From: Acetobacteraceae bacterium
GTDB lineage: Bacteria > Pseudomonadota > Alphaproteobacteria > Acetobacterales > Acetobacteraceae
DNA length: 7,559 bases
Assembly: GCA_947478535.1 (NCBI GenBank)
Contig: CANJXD010000274.1
Location: forward strand, 1 to 7,559
Direction of reading: 5' to 3'
Both the position numbers and the translations under genes were made by a program. Positions 1 to 4,949 of this stretch are shown here, piece by piece. Each line of letters opens with the position of its first letter. Position 1 is the first letter of the stretch. The notes beneath the pieces are model-generated. The model was not told the origin of the DNA. It saw only the letters and a list, made by a program, of their open reading frames with translations, and made no database searches.

Positions 1-834
1 CGCCTGGGCGACGGCCTGCTGCATGCGCTGGGTGATGGCGGCGGGGATGCGGGCGGGGCCGATCAGCAGCCAGTAGGTCAGGGCCTCGAAATCCGGGAAG
101 CCCTGCTCGGCAAAGGGCTGCACGCCGGGGAGGTAGCGGCTGGCCACCTTCTGCGTCACGCCGAAGGGGCGCAGCGCCCCGGCGCGGATGTGCGGCAGGA
201 TGATCACGATGTTCGACATGAACAACGGCACATGCCCGGCCAGCGCATCCTGAAGCGCAGGCCCGCCGCCGCGGTACGGCACATGTTCCAGTTCGAACCC
301 GCCGCGCTGCTGCAACAGCACGGTGGCGATATGGGCGCCGCTGCCCACCCCCGTCGTCGCGTAGTTCAGCACCTTCGGCCGCGCCTTCGCGGCGGTGACG
401 AGTTGCTGGAAATTCTGGAAAGGCTGGGACGGGTGGGTGACCAGCGCATACGGGCAGGTGCCGACCACGGTGCAATAGGTGAAGGCCTCCCCGGCCTTGT
501 AGGGCAGTTGCATCAGCGTGTCGTTGGTGGCCAGCGTGTCATTCGCCAGCGCCCAGGTGTAGCCATCGGGCGCGGCGCGGGAGGCTTCGCCATTGCCGAC
601 GGAACCAGACGCCCCTGCCCGGTTCTCCACCACGATCGGCCGGCCGAGGATCTCCTGCATCTTCGGCTGAAGGATGCGCGCGACGGTGTCGTTCGAACCG
701 CCCGGTGGGAAGGGGATGATGATGCGGATGGGGCGGTCCGGCCAGGCGCCCTGCGCGCCGGCGATGTGGGGGGCGGCAAGACCCGCCCCGAGTGTCGCGG
801 CGAAAGGCGCGGCCAGCAGATTTCGGCGTTCCAT
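1..834 (-). CDS. Tripartite tricarboxylate transporter substrate-binding protein (Bug/TctC family), C-terminus cut by window edge
   Basis: This is a periplasmic solute receptor of the Bug (TctC) family. Such proteins capture small carboxylates or related anions, and some pass them to a TctAB-type permease. The frame is open for 278 codons from ATG 834 to the left edge, so roughly the last 40-50 residues of a usual ~320-residue protein are missing. The N-terminus MERRNLLAAP followed by an Ala-rich stretch ending near AGAQ looks like a twin-arginine signal peptide. Family hallmarks are visible: WPDRPIRIIIPFPPGGSND at residues 31-49, then VVENRAGASGSVG, PDGYTWALAN, a NYATTGVGSGAHI segment and VPYRGGGPALQDALAG. 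The start is supported by AGGGAGAA at 842-849, 7 bases upstream. No TctA or TctB gene is visible, which is common for orphan Bug receptors. The LysR gene upstream in the same direction is a plausible regulator. Family assignment is secure; the ligand is unknown. Confidence 0.95.
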   Translation of the reverse strand, partial: MERRNLLAAPFAATLGAGLAAPHIAGAQGAWPDRPIRIIIPFPPGGSNDTVARILQPKMQEILGRPIVVENRAGASGSVGNGEASRAAPDGYTWALANDTLATNDTLMQLPYKAGEAFTYCTVVGTCPYALVTHPSQPFQNFQQLVTAAKARPKVLNYATTGVGSGAHIATVLLQQRGGFELEHVPYRGGGPALQDALAGHVPLFMSNIVIILPHIRAGALRPFGVTQKVASRYLPGVQPFAEQGFPDFEALTYWLLIGPARIPAAITQRMQQAVAQA

Positions 835-930
835 TCTTCCGTTCTCCCTGCGTAGGGCACGCATTGCCGCATGCCGCGACGCAGCGATCAAGCACCGATC
901 CACGATTTCATGCACGCCCCGATACGAAGG

Positions 931-1838
931 TCACCCCACGCCCGGCAGGGTGCGGCCGGAAGCGCGCCCGAAACCCTCCGCGATATGGGCGGCCAGGGCA
1001 TCGGCCGCCGGCACGCCGATCGCGGCTTCGTGACGCAGCAGCAGGATGCCCATCTCCGGCAGCGGCGGCAGGCCCTCCGCCTCCCCCAGCCAGGCGAGGC
1101 CTTCCGGCAGCGTGCTGGGCGTGCTGACCGTGATCGCGAGCCCGGCCAGCGCGACGGTGAAGCAGCCGGTCTGGGTGGCGGAATTGTAGGTGACGCGGGC
1201 CGCGCGCCCGGCGTCCCGCAAGGCTCCGAGCGCTGCGTTCCGCCAAGGGCAGCCAGACGCCGGCAGCGCCATGGCGAGCGGCAGCGGGTCTCGCCGGTGC
1301 AACGCATGGCGGGGGCTGCCCACCCAGCGCAACGGCCCGCGCCAGATCCGCATCCCCGTGGTGCCCGGTGCCTCATGCCCCTCGGTCAGCAGGGTCATGT
1401 CGAGGCGGCCTTCGCGGAAGCGTTCGGCCAGCCATCCGAATTCAGGCAGGTGACATCGAGCTCAACCGCCGGATGCGCTTCAGCGAAGCGGGCCAGGATT
1501 TCCGGCAGCCAGTTCAGCGCGTAGTCATCCGGCGTGCCGAGGCGGACGGTGCCCACCATCGGGGGGGCGCGGAAATTGCCGACGATCTCGTCATTCAGCG
1601 CCAGCAGGGCGCGGGCGCGGTCCATCAGCCAAGCGCCCTGGGGGGTGGGCTGCACGCCCTTCGGGGTGCGCATCAGCAAGGGCTGGCCGAGCGTTTCCTC
1701 CAGCCGACGGATCTGCATGGAGACCGCGGATTGCGTTCGCCCCACCCGTTCCGCCGCGCGGGTGAAGGACCCCCCCTCCGCGATCAGGATGAAGGCGCGC
1801 AGCAGGTCCGGGTCTAGGCCGGGAAGTGGAGCGGACAT
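931..1838 (-). pseudogene. LysR-family transcriptional regulator, frameshifted
   Basis: LysR regulators bind DNA as dimers or tetramers through an N-terminal winged helix and sense a small co-inducer in a C-terminal periplasmic-binding-like domain. From ATG 1838 the first frame gives the HTH (residues about 11-69, with TQSAVSMQIRRLEETLG as the recognition region) and the start of the effector domain (GTVRLGTPDDYALNWLPEI, HPAVELDVTCLNSD). After about residue 135 this frame runs into a stop at 1395-1397, giving 147 aa. The missing part, WLAERFREGRLDMTLLTEG and onward to TLPGVG, continues in another minus frame to a TGA at 931-933. Restoring one base near 1434-1435 would join them as NSD-WLAERFREGRLD and give a normal 302-residue protein. 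This is either a recent inactivating deletion or a sequencing error. The gene is divergent from the DUF1127 gene and lies 96 bp upstream of the Bug receptor in the same direction. Family is certain; functional state is not. Confidence 0.9.
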
Positions 1839-1870
1839 GGCGATGTCATCACGCTTGCTGATGGAGGCTG

Positions 1871-1892
1871 TCAATATAACTCGTTTTACTGA
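1871..1892. promoter_or_regulatory. 22-bp imperfect dyad, candidate LysR operator
   Basis: In the 108-bp gap between the divergent LysR and DUF1127 starts there is an AT-rich dyad with half-site TCA-N-TA-N-AAC and its mirror GTT-N-TA-N-TGA. Eight of the eleven base pairs are symmetrical. It sits 33 bp upstream of the LysR ATG and 54 bp upstream of the DUF1127 ATG, where LysR proteins usually bind to control themselves and a divergent target. A TTGACA on the minus strand (1869-1874) overlaps its edge and could be a -35 element for the LysR gene, although no convincing -10 follows at the right distance. The dyad is seen directly; the operator role is inferred. Confidence 0.5.
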
Positions 1893-1946
1893 TGCCCGGC
1901 ATTCTTTGATGCTGCCCCCGGATACGACAGCAGAAGGAGCTTCCCC

Positions 1947-2219
1947 ATGTCCGGCCATGTGCTCACCCCCGACGCCCTGCGGCGGAACGGCCGCCCGGCT
2001 GCCCGCAAGCCGGTTGTTGCCGAAGCGGGTGGAAGCTGGCTGGGCTGGCTTGGGCGGACCCTCCGCACGCTGACCACGCGCAGCTACCTCACGGAGATGG
2101 ATGCGCGGATGCTGAAGGATATCGGCATCACCCGGGCGGAGGCGGTGGCGGAAGCGTCCCGTGCGCCGTGGGACCTGGCGCCGAAGCCCCTGCCGAGGCA
2201 CCACCCCCGGGCGCAGTAG
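1947..2219 (+). CDS. DUF1127 domain small protein
   Basis: This is a 90-residue protein with a DUF1127 (YjiS-like) domain at about residues 32-76. Visible features are the helical WLGWLGRTLRTLTTR and the conserved TEMDARMLKDIGITRAEAVAEA ending in PWD, split around position 60. Proteins of this type are small, basic and common in alphaproteobacteria. In Rhodobacter one of them (CcaF1) is an RNA-binding protein made under stress, but most have no assigned role. The N-terminal 30 residues are low in conservation and rich in Arg and Ala. The start is well supported by AGAAGGAG at 1932-1939, 7 bases before the ATG. The gene is divergent from the LysR gene, an arrangement that suggests LysR control, and it is followed directly by a strong hairpin. 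The family call is confident; function is unknown. Confidence 0.88.
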   Translation: MSGHVLTPDALRRNGRPAARKPVVAEAGGSWLGWLGRTLRTLTTRSYLTEMDARMLKDIGITRAEAVAEASRAPWDLAPKPLPRHHPRAQ

Positions 2220-2227
2220 CGCATGGC

Positions 2228-2258
2228 AGGCTTCCCCCGCCATCAGCGGGGGAAGCCT
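2228..2258 (+). terminator. Hairpin between convergent DUF1127 and rlpA genes
   Basis: There is a perfect 13-bp stem (AGGCTTCCCCCGC and its complement) with a 5-base CATCA loop, 8 bases after the DUF1127 stop and 23 bases from the end of the opposing rlpA-like gene. Stem strength and position fit a terminator that could act in both directions. The tail on the plus side (CCTGGGTTTA) has only a short T run and the minus side has none, so it may be a stabilising 3' hairpin rather than a classical intrinsic terminator. Confidence 0.65.
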
Positions 2259-2281
2259 CCTGGGTTTATGCTTCCCGGGCC

Positions 2282-2734
2282 TTATTCTTCCCGGGGTTGG
2301 TCGGTTTGCCGGCCGACGGGCCGAACCTCGACCGGGACGACGCCGGCCTGCGTCATGCCCAGTTCCTCCGCGACGCGGGGGGAGACATCGATGATCCGGC
2401 CGCGGATATGCGGGCCACGATCCTCGATCACCACGGTCCGGCTGAGGCCGGTTTCCAGATTGGTGACCAGCACGAGCGTGCCGAAGGGAAGCGTGCGATG
2501 GGCCGCGGAATTCGAATTCGGATCGAAGCGCGCGCCGCTCGCCATCGGGCGGCCGGTGAAATTGCGCGGGTGGTAGAAGGAAGCTTGTCCTCGCTGCGGC
2601 GGAAAATCGCCATCCTCCTCGATCGTCGCCACCTCATTCGCCACTGCGGCGGAGGGCGGGATCGGGGCAACCAGGCCGCCAACCAGAAGGCAGGCGATCA
2701 GGCGCGGGACCCGGGGGCCGTGAATCGGGCTCAT
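2282..2734 (-). CDS. rlpA: RlpA-like septal ring lytic transglycosylase/DPBB protein, short form
   Basis: This is a 150-residue exported protein with a single RlpA double-psi beta-barrel. RlpA proteins act in the periplasm, where active members cleave peptidoglycan strands lacking stem peptides, mainly at the septum. A signal peptide covers about residues 1-33 (LIACLLVGGLVAP core, AVA-NE cleavage site). The early Cys has no hydrophobic stretch before it, so a lipoprotein is unlikely. The barrel spans about residues 49-138, with GQASFYHPRNFTGRPMASGARFD, then AAHRTLPFGT, VTNLETG, IEDRGPHIRGRIIDVS and ELGM. The Glu usually found in the SGE-x-(F/Y)-D motif is Ala68 here, while Asp105 of DRGP is kept. 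There is no SPOR domain, unlike long RlpA proteins. AAAGGA at 2740-2745, 5 bases upstream, supports the start. The family is certain; enzymatic activity is doubtful. Confidence 0.9.
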   Translation of the reverse strand: MSPIHGPRVPRLIACLLVGGLVAPIPPSAAVANEVATIEEDGDFPPQRGQASFYHPRNFTGRPMASGARFDPNSNSAAHRTLPFGTLVLVTNLETGLSRTVVIEDRGPHIRGRIIDVSPRVAEELGMTQAGVVPVEVRPVGRQTDQPREE

Positions 2735-2833
2735 GGTAATCCTTTCTTCTCAATGTCTGTTCAGTCGGGGGCGCCGTTCCTCATCGGGCGCCGGGCGAGG
2801 GTTGGACTGCGTGTCTGGGGCACCGGGGCAGGT

Positions 2834-2870
2834 CCCCAGGCCTGGCCATCGCGGCCAGGACGCCCTGGGG
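2834..2870. repeat. Long GC-rich inverted repeat
   Basis: Outer arms CCCCAGG (2834-2840) and CCTGGGG (2864-2870) enclose inner arms CCTGGCC (2841-2847) and GGCCAGG (2853-2859). The loop is ATCGC and the right side carries a 4-base bulge ACGC. All 14 base pairs are perfect. There is no T run on either side, so it does not look like an intrinsic terminator. It may be an RNA structural element or a protein-binding site. Confidence 0.6.
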
Positions 2871-2960
2871 CAACCAAGTCTGTGGCGGGATCATGGCAAA
2901 GGGCCCCAACCGCGACTCGGCGGGCGCGATCTGTTCGGAACCGATCCGGGGACGCGCCGG

Positions 2961-2983
2961 TATTGGGATTATATTCTGTAATT
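2961..2983. promoter_or_regulatory. AT-rich island with candidate -10 elements on both strands
   Basis: In otherwise GC-rich sequence this stretch carries TATATT on the plus strand (2970-2975) and an overlapping perfect TATAAT on the minus strand (2968-2973). They would serve the sulfotransferase (start 3095) and the rlpA-like gene (start 2734). No good -35 hexamer at 16-18 bp was found for either direction, so the call rests on composition, the -10 match and position. Confidence 0.35.
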
Positions 2984-3005
2984 GGCGGGTGCCTCCTCAC
3001 CCGCC
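2984..3005 (+). ncRNA. Hairpin with CCTCCT loop, candidate leader or small-RNA element
   Basis: A perfect 8-bp stem (GGCGGGTG/CACCCGCC) presents a 6-base loop CCTCCT. As plus-strand RNA the loop is CCUCCU, the anti-Shine-Dalgarno sequence. If transcription started from the TATATT just upstream, the hairpin would form the extreme 5' end of the transcript. Alphaproteobacterial 'cuckoo' RNAs (CcsR type) expose CCUCCUCCC in hairpin loops; this one resembles them but is not an exact match. The structure is seen; a regulatory function is speculative. Confidence 0.3.
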
Positions 3006-3094
3006 TGGGCTGTTGGTTGACTTCCCCGGAAGGCTGTTCATCAAGCCTTTCCCATGGGAAGACTGGCCATCAGGCGGCCGGCATGAGGGTTAGA

Positions 3095-4135
3095 ATGGAC
3101 GTCTTCGTTCACGTGGGTGGCATCAAGACCGGCACCTCGGCGGTGCAGTCGGCGCTCGCGGCCAACCGGGATGCGCTGAAGGTTGCGGGCCTTTTCTATC
3201 CCCCCGCGCCGCGCGCGACGGATGAGCGGGCAGCGCGGGGCGAGATCACTTCAGGCAATGCGACCCGCCTGGCGTGCCTGGTGCGGCCAAGGCTGCGCGG
3301 TCCTGGCTTTTCGGCGGCACAGATCCTGGGCGAGTTGGACAAGGCATTGGCGGAGGCCGCCGGTCGGCCCGTCCTGTATTCGACCGAGGCGTTGCACGCC
3401 CTGAAGCCGGAGCAGATCGAGGAACTCGACGCGATCTTCCGCGAACGCGGTGCCACATTGAAGGTCATCTACTACGTCCGGCACCTGCTTGATCATTCCG
3501 CGGCCACCTATTGCCAGATGGCGAAGGTCGCAGGCCTGTCCCGGCGGGCGCAGGAAAAGCGTTCGCTCGATCATTTCATCAGCCGCCACGTCAATCCGAT
3601 GCACGCCCATCTCGCCAGCTACGCCAAGGTGCTGGGGCGGGAGCGTGTGATCTGCCGGCTCTATGATGCTGAACGCCAGGCCCTCGTGCCGGGACTGCTG
3701 GACGCCGTGGCGCCGGGTCTCGGTCTGGCCTCGGTGCTGTCCGCCACGTCGCGGGACCGCATCGTCAACCGCTCTCCAACCGACACCGAACTCGCCCTGT
3801 TCCTGGCACTGAACAACGAGCCCGATGCCCGGGAGCTTTGCTTCACGCTCAAGAATGCCCTGCTGAACGCACCGCCTGCGGTGCCGGAACCCCTGCGGAT
3901 CAGCCAGGATGCCTTTGACGGCTTCGAGGCCCTGAATACCGGGCATGTCGAGGCGATCAACCGCGATTTCCTGCCGAAGGAAACCCCGATCCGTCTGTCG
4001 TCGGGGGGGACATTGATCGGCTCGCCCGCCGGGCGGGACCCGGCCCGGAGCGAGGCGAGCCTGCATGCGGCGATCATCGCCCTCGCCCGCCGCGCCGAAG
4101 TCGCCCGCCGCCGGCCGACGGACGCGCCGGAATAG
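3095..4135 (+). CDS. Sulfotransferase family protein (KTGT P-loop type)
   Basis: This 346-residue protein probably transfers sulfate from PAPS to a hydroxyl of a glycan, lipid or small molecule in the cytoplasm. The N-terminal strand and phosphosulfate-binding loop read HVGGIKTGTSAVQ (residues 6-18). The 3'-phosphate-binding segment is YYVRHLLDHSAATYC (126-140), with Arg129 and Ser135 in the expected places. INRDFLP near 288-294 and the NRSPTDTELALFLALN stretch (225-240) fit bacterial glycan-type sulfotransferases. The frame is open far upstream, but the conserved strand begins at once after ATG 3095, which has GAGGG at 3085-3089, 5 bases before it. The in-frame ATG at 3083 would add only four residues. 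The upstream extension has no domain and covers the opposing rlpA gene. It converges with the second sulfotransferase across 73 bp. The fold is confident; the substrate is unknown. Confidence 0.85.
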   Translation: MDVFVHVGGIKTGTSAVQSALAANRDALKVAGLFYPPAPRATDERAARGEITSGNATRLACLVRPRLRGPGFSAAQILGELDKALAEAAGRPVLYSTEALHALKPEQIEELDAIFRERGATLKVIYYVRHLLDHSAATYCQMAKVAGLSRRAQEKRSLDHFISRHVNPMHAHLASYAKVLGRERVICRLYDAERQALVPGLLDAVAPGLGLASVLSATSRDRIVNRSPTDTELALFLALNNEPDARELCFTLKNALLNAPPAVPEPLRISQDAFDGFEALNTGHVEAINRDFLPKETPIRLSSGGTLIGSPAGRDPARSEASLHAAIIALARRAEVARRRPTDAPE

Positions 4136-4208
4136 TCTCCGCCCTCGTAGTACCCGCCGGAGTGTCCGCCTGACGGGCGCGCGCGCCCACCTTTGAGGGC
4201 TCCAGCGG
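4136..4208. terminator. Short convergent gap with a GC palindrome
   Basis: The 73-bp gap between two convergent sulfotransferase genes holds a perfect 14-bp self-complementary run of mostly alternating G and C (4175-4188). It is flanked by distant arms GCCCTC (4141-4146) and GAGGGC (4195-4200). There is no U-tract, so termination here is an inference from position and potential RNA structure. Confidence 0.3.
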
Positions 4209-4946
4209 CTACAGGGCCAGGGCGCGCAGTGTCTCGACGGCGGGGAAGGCGAGCGCATCGCGCAGCGCCGCCTGGAATTCCGGGTCTTCCGGCGGGGCTG
4301 GCGGCTTGGGTGCGCGCCAGTACTGCTGGGCGATGCGCAGCACGTTTTCCGGCCGCATGCGGACATCGAGCCGGCCGTAGAGCTTCTCGATGTTCGCCGC
4401 CAGGCCGGTCGCATTCGCGGTCCCGAAGAAGCGGGCATAGTCGATGATGGTCACGGCATCGGGCCATTCCGGCAGGGCCTTGGCCACGATATCGATGCTT
4501 TTCACCCATTCGACCACCGCCTGGTTGCGGCCATTCGCCGCCGGCCAGTTATCTGCAGTGTTCTCCGCCCTGCGTTCCCAGGACAGCGCCACTTCATACG
4601 GGTCGCGGAAGATAAAGATCAATTTGGCGTCGGGAAAATTCGCCTTCAGGAACGGCAGGCGCGTGTAGAGCCTGGGCGTTTTTTCGCCAATGACCTTGAT
4701 TTCATACTTGGATTCAAACTTCTTCTTCAGCCGCCGATTGTGGCCAACAATATTGGTGTCTTCCGGCCGGATATCGACAAATCGCTCAGGCGTGAACAAA
4801 TCCGGCAGAAACTGGGCGCCGCGTGGCCCCATGGCGATGTGCTTGTAGCGCTCGACGCCGATGCACAGCTGGGGGTGCTCATTCAGGATCGCTGCCAGGG
4901 CCGTGGTGCCTGACCTCGGGCAACCACACACGAACGCGACGTTCAT
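4209..4946 (-). CDS. Sulfotransferase family protein (CPRSGTT type)
   Basis: This 245-residue PAPS-dependent sulfotransferase has the textbook phosphosulfate loop GCPRSGTTAL (residues 8-17) directly after the first strand. The 3'-phosphate site is LIFIFRDPYEVALSW (109-123; Arg114 and Ser122), preceded by VIGEKTPRLY (85-94), typical of Sulfotransfer_1/3-like bacterial enzymes. It is at the short end for the family and appears complete, ending in an Ala/Leu-rich tail. The start at 4946 is fixed by GAGGAA (4953-4958), 6 bases upstream, which lies inside the last codons of the methyltransferase gene. With a 3-bp gap the two are surely co-transcribed and probably translationally coupled. The first half of the gene is visibly less GC-rich than its neighbours (about 4590-4770). 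It shares little with the plus-strand sulfotransferase beyond the two binding motifs, so this is not a recent duplication. The substrate is unknown. Confidence 0.9.
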   Translation of the reverse strand: MNVAFVCGCPRSGTTALAAILNEHPQLCIGVERYKHIAMGPRGAQFLPDLFTPERFVDIRPEDTNIVGHNRRLKKKFESKYEIKVIGEKTPRLYTRLPFLKANFPDAKLIFIFRDPYEVALSWERRAENTADNWPAANGRNQAVVEWVKSIDIVAKALPEWPDAVTIIDYARFFGTANATGLAANIEKLYGRLDVRMRPENVLRIAQQYWRAPKPPAPPEDPEFQAALRDALAFPAVETLRALAL

Positions 4947-4949
4947 CGG

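Larger units (their letters stand above)
2735..3094. other. 360-bp gene-free divergent intergenic region with several hairpins
   Basis: No convincing coding frame lies between the rlpA-like start and the sulfotransferase start. A long plus-strand frame runs through it but has no family signal and is antisense to rlpA upstream. The stretch holds a strong GC hairpin (2834-2870), an AT-rich promoter-like island (2961-2983), a hairpin with CCTCCT in its loop (2984-3005), a weaker stem GGAAGGCT/AGCCTTTCC (3028-3051), and a perfect 12-bp palindrome TTCCCATGGGAA (3049-3060) that overlaps the last stem. It probably contains the promoters for both divergent genes and the structured 5' leader of the sulfotransferase mRNA. 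Confidence 0.6.

Noticed and set aside
190..855. Plus-strand open frame of 221 codons opposite the Bug receptor
   Set aside because: The minus strand encodes an unmistakable Bug-family protein here; the plus frame has antisense composition.
1855..1880. TTGCTG and TATAAC as a plus-strand promoter for the DUF1127 gene
   Set aside because: The spacing is only 14 bp, too short for a confident sigma-70 promoter.
3049..3060. ATG inside the palindrome TTCCCATGGGAA as a gene start
   Set aside because: It is out of frame with the sulfotransferase and lacks an upstream ribosome binding site.
2168..3094. In-frame extension of the plus-strand sulfotransferase by about 309 residues upstream
   Set aside because: The extension overlaps rlpA on the other strand, shows no domain, is rich in Arg/Gly as expected for antisense of GC-rich genes, and the conserved sulfotransferase strand starts exactly at ATG 3095 with a good ribosome binding site.
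3251..4438. Minus-strand open frame of 395 codons across the first sulfotransferase
   Set aside because: It overlaps two genes with clear family motifs on both strands, and its product is Arg-rich without domain signal; a shadow frame.
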